Below, in pieces: positions 17,365 to 25,650 of a DNA stretch of 64,000 nucleotides. The stretch comes from JAXGXJ01 sp963816155. Its GTDB lineage: Bacteria > Actinomycetota > Thermoleophilia > RBG-16-64-13. The notes below the pieces were generated by a model that saw only the letters and a program-made list of their open reading frames with translations, was not told the origin of the DNA and made no database searches. The stretch lies in contig CAWFJE010000005.1 of assembly GCA_963816155.1 (NCBI GenBank), forward strand, positions 124,001 to 188,000, read 5' to 3'. Both the position numbers and the translations under genes were made by a program. Each line of letters opens with the position of its first letter. The first letter of the stretch is position 1.

Positions 17365-18639
17365 ATGCTCGATATCAAGCTGATCCGCAGCGACCCCGAA
17401 CGCGTCCGCGAAGCACTGCGGCGCCGGGGGGAGCACGCCGAGTCGGCGCTGGACAAGCTTCTGGACCTGGACCGCTCCCGTAGGGAAGTGCTCGTGACCG
17501 TGGAGGAGAAGCGCTCCCTGCGTAACACCGTGAGCGAGCAGATCGCGGTGGCCAAGCGGGCCAAGGAGGATGCCACCGAGCAGATCCAGGCCATGCGCAA
17601 GGTCGGCGACGAGATCAAGGAACTCGACGCGCAGCTCAAGGAGATCGAAGCGGCCCTCGAACAGGAACTGTTGCAGGTGCCCAATCTGCCGGAGGACTCT
17701 GCGCCGGCCGGGGGGGAAGAGGACTCCGCGGTCATGCACGCCTGGGGATCTCCCCGCGAGTTCGGCTTCCCACCGCTGGACCATCTCGACCTCGCCCTCA
17801 AGCACGACCTCATCGACATGGAGCGCGGCGCCCGCACCTCAGGTAGCCGTTTTGCCTACCTCAAGGGCGACTTGGTCTTCCTGCAGTTCGCCCTGGTGCA
17901 GTTCGCCCTGCAGAAGCTGGCCTCCAAGGGCTTTCGGCCCACTATCGTGCCGGTGTTGGTGCGCGATGAGGCCATGTACGGCACCGGCTTCTTCCCCACC
18001 GACCTCCAGCAGGTCTACCACATCGAAGCCGATGGACTGAATCTGGTGGGTACCTCCGAGGTCCCCCTGGCCGCCCTGCACATGGACGAGATCCTCGAGG
18101 AGGGCGACCTGCCCCTCCGCTATGTGGGCTACTCCACCTGCTTCCGGCGCGAAGCCGGAGCGGCGGGAAAGGACACGAGGGGCATCTTCCGCGTGCATCA
18201 GTTCGACAAGGTGGAGATGTTCAGCTTCTGCGCGCCCGAGAAGTCGCCTGAAGAACATGACTTCATGCGCTCCATAGAGGAGGAGATACTCCAGGAGCTC
18301 GGCCTCCCCTATCAAGCCGTGAACATTGCCGCCGGGGACCTCGGGGCCCCTGCGGCCAAGAAGTACGACCTGGAGGCGTGGCTCCCCAGCCAGCAGCGCT
18401 ATCGCGAAGTGACGTCGTGCTCCAACTGCACCGATTACCAGGCGAGGCGCCTCAAGGTGCGGGGCAAGGGCGAGAGGGGCGGGCCCTACCTCCTCCACAC
18501 CCTCAACGGGACGGTGGTGGCCGTGGGCCGCACGATCATCGCCATCATGGAGAACTATCAGACGGAGGATGGGCGCATCGAGACCCCCTCCGCCCTGCTC
18601 CCCTATCTGCCCGCGGGTAAGGAGTTCTTGCAGGGATGA
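17365..18639 (+). CDS. serS: Seryl-tRNA synthetase
   Basis: Charges tRNA-Ser. Residues 1-110 form the tRNA-binding coiled-coil arm (LDIKLIRSDPERVREALRRRG, with charged heptads up to QVPNLPEDS). The class II core follows with motif 2 FRREAGAAGKDTRGIFRVHQ and motif 3 near GTVVAVGRTIIAIMENYQ. The 424-residue length is standard. ATG 17365 has GAGGAG 8 nt upstream. The window also carries two tRNA-Ser genes. The last 4 bp overlap the nicotinamidase start. Confidence 0.97.
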   Translation: MLDIKLIRSDPERVREALRRRGEHAESALDKLLDLDRSRREVLVTVEEKRSLRNTVSEQIAVAKRAKEDATEQIQAMRKVGDEIKELDAQLKEIEAALEQELLQVPNLPEDSAPAGGEEDSAVMHAWGSPREFGFPPLDHLDLALKHDLIDMERGARTSGSRFAYLKGDLVFLQFALVQFALQKLASKGFRPTIVPVLVRDEAMYGTGFFPTDLQQVYHIEADGLNLVGTSEVPLAALHMDEILEEGDLPLRYVGYSTCFRREAGAAGKDTRGIFRVHQFDKVEMFSFCAPEKSPEEHDFMRSIEEEILQELGLPYQAVNIAAGDLGAPAAKKYDLEAWLPSQQRYREVTSCSNCTDYQARRLKVRGKGERGGPYLLHTLNGTVVAVGRTIIAIMENYQTEDGRIETPSALLPYLPAGKEFLQG

Positions 18640-19403
18640 GCGCGGATGGGCGGCCGACAGGGCTGGGCGCTACGTCCCCTGGGCCGGCAGGCACTGCGGG
18701 CACCGCGGACGATTCGGGCGCTTCGGGCGCTTCGGACGCATCCGGGGCTCCCAGCGCCGGAAGGATCTCGGTCGGAGCACGCGACGCCATCATCGTGGTT
18801 GACGTGCAGCGTGACTTCTGCCCCGGCGGGGCCTTGGCCGTCCCCGAGGGCGATGAGGTCATCCCCGTCATCAACCGACTCCTGCCTCTGTTTGGCCGCT
18901 GGATCTACTCGCGCGACTGGCACCCGGCCGACCACGTGAGCTTCGCCGAACAGCCCAGTGGTCAAGACGGCTCCTGGCCCGCTCATGCCGTACAGGGTAC
19001 ACCCGGCGCGGAGTGGTGTGCGGGGCTGGACATGCCCATGAACGCCATCCTGGTGAGCAAGGCCGACGACCCCAACGTGGAGTCGTACAGCGCCTTTCAA
19101 GTCCCCCGGTTCGACCTGGCCACCTTCCTCAGACACCGACGGGTGGAGCGGGTCTTCGTGACCGGACTGGCCACCGACTACTGTGTCCGCCAGACGGCGC
19201 TAGACGCTTGCGCTGCCGGCTTCACTGTCTTCCTCGTGAAGGATGCAGTGCGAGGGGTCGCGACAGACACCACGGCTCTGGCGCTCGCCGACATGGAGCG
19301 CGCCGGCGTCCTCGTGGTGGAGTCACGCATGCTCGAGGATTCCGGGGAGCGACCGCACGCCGACTTCGATGAAGAGGGCAATCCTCTCGATCATGCACAC
19401 TGA
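18636..19403 (+). CDS. pncA: Nicotinamidase (isochorismatase-like hydrolase)
   Basis: Hydrolyses nicotinamide to nicotinate for NAD salvage. The core begins at about residue 49 with DAIIVVDVQRDFCPGGAL (catalytic Asp), the metal-site region is SRDWHPADH, and the catalytic Cys lies in TGLATDYCVRQTALDA. The first 48 residues are a Gly/Ala/Ser/Asp low-complexity extension not found in typical PncA and encoded by short DNA repeats near 18715-18745. No good internal start was found, so the extension is kept. The gene overlaps pncB by 11 bp, so salvage steps 1 and 2 are coupled. Confidence 0.93.
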   Translation: MSADGRPTGLGATSPGPAGTAGTADDSGASGASDASGAPSAGRISVGARDAIIVVDVQRDFCPGGALAVPEGDEVIPVINRLLPLFGRWIYSRDWHPADHVSFAEQPSGQDGSWPAHAVQGTPGAEWCAGLDMPMNAILVSKADDPNVESYSAFQVPRFDLATFLRHRRVERVFVTGLATDYCVRQTALDACAAGFTVFLVKDAVRGVATDTTALALADMERAGVLVVESRMLEDSGERPHADFDEEGNPLDHAH

Positions 19404-20997
19404 CGGGACCGGACCGGGCCTCGACGCTTCCGAGCGCTGGGCGCGGCGCCAGGATCTCGCCCTCCTGACCGACTTCTACCAGCTCACCATGATGGGTGGC
19501 TACTTGAAGACCGGCCGCAAGGACATCACCGCCTGCTTCAACTACGTCTTCCGCGAACTCCCGTCCCACAACGGCTTCGCCGTGGCCGCGGGGTTGGGTC
19601 CGCTGCTCGACCTCATCGAGAACCTCCGCTTCACGGAGCAGGATCTGGCCTACCTCTCGGAGCTCAGAGTCTTCGACCAGACGTTCATCGACTACCTGCG
19701 CGATTTCCGCCCGCGCTGCACCATCCAGGCCGTCCCCGAGGGGACGGTTGTCTTCCCTCACGAGCCCATCCTCCAGGTGGAGGGCCCGCTCATCGAGGCG
19801 CAACTCCTGGAGACGGCCATCCTCAACACGCTCAACTACCAGACGCTCATTGCGACCAAAGCGGCGCGCATCCGTCAGGCCTGCGGCAGCGACACTCTGG
19901 TGGAGTTCGGGCTGCGGCGCGCGCAGGGTCCCGATGGCGGACTCAGCGGGTCACGCGCCGCCTACATCGGCGGCGCAGACAGCACTTCCAACGTGCTCGC
20001 CGGCAAGGTCTATGGCATCCCGGTGCGGGGGACGCACGCCCACTCTTGGGTGATGAGCTTCGAGGATGAACTGACCGCCTTCCGCACGTATGCGGACTGT
20101 TATCCCGACCCCGTCCTCCTGGTGGACACCTACGACACGTTGACGTCGGGCCTGCCCAACGCCCTGCGGGTCTTCGAGGAGCTGCGCGCGGCCGGACGGC
20201 CGGCGCGCGCCGCCATCCGCCTCGACTCCGGCGACCTGGCCCGCCTCAGCAAGACCGCCCATCGCATGTTCACCGAGGCAGGCTTCGACGACCCGCTCAT
20301 CGTCGCCTCGAACGAGCTGACCGAGGACCTCATCGCCGACCTCAAGCGCCAGGGGGCGCCCATCAACTCCTGGGGGGTAGGCACCCATCTCATCACCTCG
20401 TCCGACCACCCGGCGCTCGGGGGCGTCTACAAGCTGGTGGCAGTGCAGAACGAGGGCGACGGCCGCTGGGAGCCACGCATCAAGCTGTCTTCCAACCCGT
20501 CGAAGATGACCGATCCGGGGCGAAAGCAACTGATCCGCTACAGCGACGCCGCGGGCCGCTTCCTGGCCGACATCATCCGCTTGGACGGCGAGACCCCCTA
20601 CCCTGCCGCCCCAGCGGCGGACGGTGCAGCAGGGCCTCAAGGGCCTCAGGACGCCGAGTGGGCGCAACCCGTGCCCTTCGTCGAGCGCCATGACGTGTCG
20701 TACCTGAGGGGTGTGGAAGGCTGGTCGAGCTATGAAGAACTGCTCCACGTGGTGATGCGCGAGGGCGTGCGAGTCACGCCCGGCCCCTCGCTCGAAGAGG
20801 TGCGCGAACGCGCTCGCCGGCAGGTGGCCGCCCTTCCCGAAGAGGTGCGACGCCTGCGGAACCCGGAGTACTTCGCGGTGGGCTTGTCCCCGGCGTTGGC
20901 GGCGGAGAGATTGCGCTTGGCCGGTAAGGCGCCGGGGGTCCTGGCCCCGGGCCCGGTTCCCTCAAGCCCGAACATGCCAGACACCAAGGGCGTCTAG
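19393..20997 (+). CDS. pncB: Nicotinate phosphoribosyltransferase
   Basis: Converts nicotinate and PRPP to nicotinate mononucleotide. ATG 19393 (534 residues) is preferred over a longer frame because the conserved core starts at ALLTDFYQLTMMGGYLKTGR. Other hallmarks are EFGLRRAQGPDG, ADSTSNVLAGK, the catalytic-His loop GTHAHSWVMSF, and RLDSGDLARLS. A Pro/Ala/Gly insert (about residues 397-425, PYPAAPAADGAAGPQGPQ) interrupts the C-terminal region. The stop TAG shares the palindrome CTAG with the stop of the convergent thioesterase gene. Confidence 0.95.
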   Translation: MHTDGTGPGLDASERWARRQDLALLTDFYQLTMMGGYLKTGRKDITACFNYVFRELPSHNGFAVAAGLGPLLDLIENLRFTEQDLAYLSELRVFDQTFIDYLRDFRPRCTIQAVPEGTVVFPHEPILQVEGPLIEAQLLETAILNTLNYQTLIATKAARIRQACGSDTLVEFGLRRAQGPDGGLSGSRAAYIGGADSTSNVLAGKVYGIPVRGTHAHSWVMSFEDELTAFRTYADCYPDPVLLVDTYDTLTSGLPNALRVFEELRAAGRPARAAIRLDSGDLARLSKTAHRMFTEAGFDDPLIVASNELTEDLIADLKRQGAPINSWGVGTHLITSSDHPALGGVYKLVAVQNEGDGRWEPRIKLSSNPSKMTDPGRKQLIRYSDAAGRFLADIIRLDGETPYPAAPAADGAAGPQGPQDAEWAQPVPFVERHDVSYLRGVEGWSSYEELLHVVMREGVRVTPGPSLEEVRERARRQVAALPEEVRRLRNPEYFAVGLSPALAAERLRLAGKAPGVLAPGPVPSSPNMPDTKGV

Positions 20998-21416
20998 GCC
21001 CGGCCGCGGATGCCTTCGATAGGGATGGCCGTGGCCTGACCCTTCGCCAGGACCCTGCCCTCGGAGTTGCTCACGATCAACTCCACCACGCGTAACCTGC
21101 GCCCCCCGTGCAGTAGCCGGCATTCCGCGGTCAGCCGTTCGCCCGCTGCGCCGGAACGGAATTGGCTCAGGCTCCACTGCACGGCCACGGCGTCACTGCG
21201 GGCGTTGACCGTCAGCGCGAAGGCCACATCGGCGAGAGCGAATACGAAGCCTCCATGGGCGAGAAGGTGGCCGTTCAGGAACTCCTCCCGCACCACCGCC
21301 GACACCCGGGACAGATCCTCCGACGCCTCCTCGACTTCGACGCCGAGCAGGTTCGCGAATCTGTCACCCCGCATCATGGCCTCGATCCTGCTCTTCGTCT
21401 CCTCTTCGCCCCCCAC
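20994..21416 (-). CDS. Hotdog-fold thioesterase (PaaI-like)
   Basis: 140-residue single hotdog domain. The PaaI signature GHLLAHGGFVFALADVAFA is at residues 48-66, and QWSLSQFRSGAAGERLTAEC forms the central strands. Likely hydrolyses acyl- or phenylacetyl-type CoA thioesters; the substrate is not predictable. GTG 21416 is supported by GGGAGG 5 nt upstream. The gene is convergent with pncB, with the stop codons overlapping. Confidence 0.88.
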   Translation of the reverse strand: MGGEEETKSRIEAMMRGDRFANLLGVEVEEASEDLSRVSAVVREEFLNGHLLAHGGFVFALADVAFALTVNARSDAVAVQWSLSQFRSGAAGERLTAECRLLHGGRRLRVVELIVSNSEGRVLAKGQATAIPIEGIRGRA

Positions 21417-21686
21417 GACTACCTCCCTCGGTGTGTTGAGTCAACGCTATCATCGTGAGGCCGGACTGGAAACCCAGACCGCACCGTCCGAGTTGAGGAG
21501 CGGCACTGCCGGTGCACTCCAGAGCATCCACGTCGAAGCCGATAAGACATGTGACGACCCGGTGACAGTCGCCGGTCGCGGCAGGGGAAACGGCTGCTCA
21601 GGCAGGAGTTTCTTTTCTCGCTCGGAACTGTCTACCATAGTAGCGAATGAACGGACGCCGTTCGGAAGAGGTCAAGGGAGGGATCG

Positions 21687-22260
21687 ATGTACTGCCCGCA
21701 ATGCGGTGGAGCAAACGAAGACTCGACGAAATACTGCTCGACCTGCGGGCAAGATTTGGAAGAGTACCGACGGCAATGGGAGCAATCGGAACCCACGCCC
21801 GGCGCCCAGGTCGAGCCCGGGGCGACGCAGCAGCAGGGCGGTCAGGAAGGGGGAGTTGCTCCGCAGCAGCCCTACGCCCAGCCCTATCGGGCCCCCTACC
21901 AGGCGGCCCCACCACAGAACTATCAGCAACCGTACCCGACCCAGCCGCCGTACCAGCAGCCAGTACTACCAGGCACCACAGCCCTACGGATATGGGAACG
22001 TCCCCAAGATCCCCAGCCACCTGGGCTGGGCCATCGCGACGCTCATTCTCTGCTTCTGGCCCACAGGGATCGTGGCCGTCGTGTACGCCAGCCAGGTGAG
22101 CAACAAGCTGGCGGTGGGAGACTTCGCGGGAGCGAAGGAGTCCTCCCGTAAGGCCAAGATATGGTGCTGGGTCACCTTCGGTATCGCCGTGGGCCTGTTC
22201 GTCCTCATCATCCTCTTCTACATAATGGCAGCAGCTGTCACCTACGGCGAGATGTACTAG
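21687..22260 (+). pseudogene. Zinc-ribbon/CD225 (dispanin-like) membrane protein, frameshifted
   Basis: The N-terminal part reads from ATG 21687 (AGGGAGGG upstream) with a zinc ribbon MYCPQCGGANEDSTKYCSTCGQ and a Gln/Pro/Tyr-rich linker. The C-terminal part, in the next frame, is a CD225 domain with two TM helices (GWAIATLILCFWPTGIVAVV, then WCWVTFGIAVGLFVLIILFY) ending at 22260. The frames join at the CAGCAGC-CAGTAC stretch around 21960: one extra C there would break an otherwise continuous QQQYYQ linker. Total span is 3n+1 bp. Either a one-base insertion mutation or an assembly error in a repeat-like codon run. Function of such bacterial zinc-ribbon/CD225 proteins is unknown. Confidence 0.8.
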
Positions 22261-22282
22261 CCGTATCGGGCGGGCGGCGGGC

Positions 22283-22337
22283 GCGCGCGGCGTATCAGGC
22301 GTGCGGCCCCTCGAGCGCGCGGCGTATCAGGCGTGCG
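22283..22337. repeat. Two 23-bp direct repeats upstream of tRNA-Ser
   Basis: The 23-bp sequence containing GCGCGCGGCGTATCAGG occurs at 22283-22305 and again at 22315-22337, a 32-bp period. A third partial CGTATC lies at 22262. It precedes a TATACT box. Could be operator copies or a simple duplication; no protein is encoded here. Confidence 0.6.
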
Positions 22338-22352
22338 ACCTCCACGAGGGGC

Positions 22353-22358
22353 TATACT
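22353..22358 (+). promoter_or_regulatory. Possible -10 element (TATACT) before tRNA-Ser
   Basis: TATACT at 22353-22358 follows the direct repeats. It lies 97 nt before the tRNA 5' end, which would give a long 5' leader removed by RNase P. No -35 was recognised. Confidence 0.35.
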
Positions 22359-22454
22359 CCTAACATCCGTATGGGGCCACCCGAGGCCATCGCCAAGCGC
22401 GGACGCCTCGGAGTCGACGCTCGGCGGGGTCGCTCCCAAGGCGACTGTGCGCAC

Positions 22455-22541
22455 GGAGGGGTGGCGGAGTCTGGTTGATCGCACCGGTCTTGAAAACCGG
22501 CAGGCCGCAAGGTCTCAGGGGTTCGAATCCCCTCCCCTCCG
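22455..22541 (+). tRNA. tRNA-Ser (anticodon TGA)
   Basis: Class II tRNA: acceptor GGAGGGG pairs CCCCTCC, anticodon arm CCGGT-CTTGAAA-ACCGG gives anticodon TGA, long variable arm follows, and the T arm is AGGGGTTCGAATCCCCT. Discriminator G at 22541 is followed by CCT, so the 3' CCA is not encoded and must be added by the CCA-adding enzyme. Confidence 0.95.
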
Positions 22542-22578
22542 CCTGATCGGCGTCGATTCCTGCTACCCTTCTTGAGCC

Positions 22579-23304
22579 GTGACGCTCTTCCTGACACGAG
22601 TGGATATTCGCGGGGACCGCTACCCCGACAACGCCGCCTACCCCTTCAACGTCCCACCCCTGGCCGGTTCGCAGACGCTCACGTTCGAGACCCCCGTGAC
22701 CCTCTTCGTCGGTGAGAACGGCTCGGGCAAGTCGACGTTCATGCAGGCGCTGGCCCGACGCTGCGGTATGCCCCTGTGGGGACAACCCCAACGCTCCCGC
22801 ACGCCGGGCGAGATGCCGGTCGCCGCGCTGTGCGAGCACCTCCACCCCACGCTGGCCGCGGAGTCCTTCAGCGGCGGCTTCTTCAGCGCCGAGGGGTTCA
22901 GGGACTGGATCGAGTTCCTCGACGACATGGCGCGCATCGATCCGGGGCAGGCGAGGTGGCAGGGCGGACCCGAACTGACGGCCCGATCGCATGGCCAGGG
23001 CATACTGGACTACTTCCGCAGTCGCTATCAGATCCCGGGCCTGTACTTCCTCGACGAGCCCGAGAGCGCCCTATCTCCCTCGAGCCAGATAGACCTGCTT
23101 CGCCTCCTTGCCTCCTGCAGTGCCTCCGGCCACGCCCAGTTCCTCGTCGCCACCCACTCCCCCATCCTGATGGCTCTTCCCGGTAGCCGGCTCTTTCATT
23201 TCGAAGCCACGGGCATCGTGGAGAGACCCTACGACGCCACCGGACACTTCCGTCTCTACAGGGACTTCATGGCGGATCCAGCTTCGTTCCTGTCCGAGTC
23301 GTGA
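22579..23304 (+). CDS. Small AAA/ABC-type ATPase (COG3910-like)
   Basis: 241-residue cytoplasmic ATPase of the RecF/SMC-related AAA group. Walker A GENGSGKST (Lys51), a variable lid region with Phe/Gly-rich SFSGGFFSAEGF, then Walker B LYFLDEPESALSP (Asp159/Glu160) combined with the D-loop, and a switch His in VATHSPILMA. No DNA-binding domain. Related proteins are stand-alone ATPases of unclear role, some in defence or phage contexts. Start GTG 22579 gives the expected N-terminal strand. Neighbours (tRNA, aminotransferase) give no functional clue. Confidence 0.85.
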   Translation: MTLFLTRVDIRGDRYPDNAAYPFNVPPLAGSQTLTFETPVTLFVGENGSGKSTFMQALARRCGMPLWGQPQRSRTPGEMPVAALCEHLHPTLAAESFSGGFFSAEGFRDWIEFLDDMARIDPGQARWQGGPELTARSHGQGILDYFRSRYQIPGLYFLDEPESALSPSSQIDLLRLLASCSASGHAQFLVATHSPILMALPGSRLFHFEATGIVERPYDATGHFRLYRDFMADPASFLSES

Positions 23305-23402
23305 ACCGCCACACGCGCGCACCTCTTTACAGGCCCGCGCCGCTTAGCTAACGTCTGCTCGTAGCTCACAGGTGTACCGAACGGGACGACTGGAGAGACG
23401 AC

Positions 23403-24755
23403 ATGGCCGAAGTCGATAGGGAGAGGCTGACGCAGGGACTCGAGCGGGAACGGGAGCGGTTCGTGCAGACCCATCCTCGCTCCGCGGCACTCAGCGCACA
23501 GGCTCACCAGCATCTGCTGACGGGAGTACCCATGGCCTGGATGACTCGCTGGCCGGGGTCGTTCCCCGTGTTCTGCGCGCGCGCCGAAGGCGCGCGCGTC
23601 ACCGATGTCGACGGTCACGACTACGTCGACTTCGCCCTTGGCGACACAGGTGCCATGACCGGCCATGCCCGTCCCTTCGTCACCGCGGCCGTCGCAGAGC
23701 AGGCGGCTCGAGGCATCACCACCATGCTGCCCTCCGAGAATGCCATCTGGGTAGCCGGGGAACTCCACCGGCGCTTCGGCCTCCCCTTCTGGCAGTTCGC
23801 CCTCACGGCCACCGACGCCAACCGTTTCGCCCTCCGCATAGCCCGTTATTTGACCGGCCGTCCCAAGATCCTGGTGTTCGACTGGTGCTACCACGGGACG
23901 GTGGACGAGACGCTCGTGACGGCGGGCCCGTCGGGCGAGACTCAGCGCCGGGAGTCGAACCTGGGGCCGGCCATCGATCCGGCCTTGACGACCAAGGTGG
24001 TGCAGTTCAACGACCTGCCCGCGCTCGAAGCAGCCCTTGCCCCCGGCGACGTGGCCTGCGTCCTGGCCGAGCCGGCGCTGACGAACATAGGCATCGTCCT
24101 CCCGGACGCCGGCTATCACGAGGCCCTGCGCAGGATCACCAGAGACACGGGCACCATCCTCATCATCGACGAGACCCACACCATCTGCGCCGGCCCCGGC
24201 GGGGCCACGGCCGCCTGGAACCTGCAGCCCGACATGCTCACCATCGGCAAGCCCATCGGCGGAGGCGTCCCCACCGCCGCCTACGGCCTCAGCGCCGAAC
24301 TGGCTGATCGTCTGGTTGACTTCTTCGTGAGTGAAGGTGTCGACGTCAGCGGCATCGGCGGGACACTGGCAGGCAATGCTCTGGCCCTGGCATCCATGCG
24401 CTCGGCCCTGCAAAACGCGCTGCGCGAGGAGGACTTCGCCGTAGCGGTACCCCTCGCCGAACGCTGGACCGCGGGCGTGGCGGAGGCGATCACCGACCTC
24501 GCGCTTCCCTGGACCGTTCAGCGGTTGGGTTGCCGAGCCGAATACTGGTTCCGGCAACCGCCCCACAACGGACAGGAGGCAGCGGCCGCCATCGACAGCG
24601 AACTCGAGGCGTGGTTCCACCTCTACATGCTCAATCGCGGCGTCCTCATGACGCCCTTCCACAATATGGCATTGCTCTCATCGAGTCACACAGGCGGTGA
24701 CGTCGACCTGCACACGCGGTTGTTCGCCGCCGCCGCGGAAGAGATCTTGGCATGA
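23403..24755 (+). CDS. PLP-dependent class-III aminotransferase (glutamate-1-semialdehyde aminomutase-like)
   Basis: 450-residue PLP enzyme. The fold-type I features are FDWCYHGTVDETL, the cofactor Asp256 in LIIDETHT and the Schiff-base Lys283 in LTIGKPIGGGVP. The GKPIGGG context is that of the HemL-like branch, but the N-terminus differs and the partner is an SDR, so a role in heme synthesis is unlikely. It probably transaminates an amino or oxo acid. ATG 23403 has GGAGAG upstream. The stop overlaps the SDR start by 4 bp. The convergent Liv importer may bring the substrate (inference). Confidence 0.9.
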   Translation: MAEVDRERLTQGLERERERFVQTHPRSAALSAQAHQHLLTGVPMAWMTRWPGSFPVFCARAEGARVTDVDGHDYVDFALGDTGAMTGHARPFVTAAVAEQAARGITTMLPSENAIWVAGELHRRFGLPFWQFALTATDANRFALRIARYLTGRPKILVFDWCYHGTVDETLVTAGPSGETQRRESNLGPAIDPALTTKVVQFNDLPALEAALAPGDVACVLAEPALTNIGIVLPDAGYHEALRRITRDTGTILIIDETHTICAGPGGATAAWNLQPDMLTIGKPIGGGVPTAAYGLSAELADRLVDFFVSEGVDVSGIGGTLAGNALALASMRSALQNALREEDFAVAVPLAERWTAGVAEAITDLALPWTVQRLGCRAEYWFRQPPHNGQEAAAAIDSELEAWFHLYMLNRGVLMTPFHNMALLSSSHTGGDVDLHTRLFAAAAEEILA

Positions 24756-25567
24756 GTCCTCTGTCTGATGCCGGAGGCTCGGGACAGTCTGCGCCACTCG
24801 TCGGTCAGGTGGCGGTCGTCACCGGCGCGGGCAGCGCGCAGGGTATCGGCTTCGCGACCGCGCGCCTACTCGGCCGCCGGGGAGCAGCCGTGGCCCTGAC
24901 ATCCACGACCGAGCGCATCCTCGATAGGGCGGGCGAACTCCAGTGTGAGGGGATCGCGGCCCTGGGCGTGGTGGCCGACCTCACGGACGAGGAAGAGGTC
25001 GCAGCCCTCGCGAGGACGGTGTTCGCCTGGCGGCCTGACGTGCACATCCTCGTGAACAACGCCGGCATGGTGTCGCTCAAGAGCGGATGGGACGCTGAGA
25101 AGCCGCTGGAGCAACTCACGCTTACCGAGTGGGAGGAGGCTCAGGCCCGCAACGTAAGCACCGCCTTCCTTGCCACCCGCGCCTTCCTGCCCGGCATGAA
25201 GGCGCGCCGCTACGGCCGCGTGGTCTACGTCTCTTCCACCACAGGGCCTGTCGTTGCGGTCCCCGGACAGACGACGTACGCCACGGCCAAGGCGGCCTTG
25301 CTGGGCCTCACCAAAGCCTTGGCCTTGGAGGTGGTGGAGAGGGGGGTGACCGTCAACGCGGTGGCTCCGGGCTGGATAGCAACCGCTTCGGCCAGCGAGG
25401 CGGAGACTGAGGCTGCTGCCGCCTCGCCCATGCGGCGCCCGGGCACCCCGGAGGAAGTGGCGGCTTTGGTGGCGTTCCTGGGATCACCGGAAGCTTCGTT
25501 CATCACCGGCGAACTCGTGGTGATCGACGGGGGCAACTCCATCATGGAGGACAAAGCCGTCCGCTAG
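24752..25567 (+). CDS. Short-chain dehydrogenase/reductase
   Basis: Classical SDR of 271 residues: NAD(P)-binding VTGAGSAQGIGFATA (residues 23-37), NNAG at 102-105, catalytic Ser161/162, Tyr176 and Lys180 (YATAK), and the C-terminal GGNS loop. Coupled by ATGA overlap with the class-III aminotransferase, so a transaminase plus reductase route converting an amino compound to a hydroxy compound is plausible. The first 17 residues are a variable extension. Confidence 0.92.
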   Translation: MSPLSDAGGSGQSAPLVGQVAVVTGAGSAQGIGFATARLLGRRGAAVALTSTTERILDRAGELQCEGIAALGVVADLTDEEEVAALARTVFAWRPDVHILVNNAGMVSLKSGWDAEKPLEQLTLTEWEEAQARNVSTAFLATRAFLPGMKARRYGRVVYVSSTTGPVVAVPGQTTYATAKAALLGLTKALALEVVERGVTVNAVAPGWIATASASEAETEAAAASPMRRPGTPEEVAALVAFLGSPEASFITGELVVIDGGNSIMEDKAVR

Positions 25568-25608
25568 CGGAGCGGATGCGAGTCGGCGATGAGTCGGCCC
25601 CGGCGGGA

Positions 25609-25624
25609 CCTGTCGCAAGACAGG
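25609..25624. terminator. GCAA-tetraloop hairpin between convergent operons
   Basis: CCTGTC-GCAA-GACAGG is a perfect 6-bp stem with a stable GNRA loop, placed between the SDR stop (25567) and the end of the Liv operon (25651). There is no U-run, so it may aid Rho-dependent termination or RNA stability. It is flanked by two copies of a related GC-rich segment (AGTCGG...CCCCGGCG). Confidence 0.45.
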
Positions 25625-25650
25625 CCACAAGTCGGCGGCCCCGGCGAGAC

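Noticed and set aside
23256..24662. 468-codon minus-strand frame
   Set aside because: Antisense to the class-III aminotransferase with intact PLP motifs.
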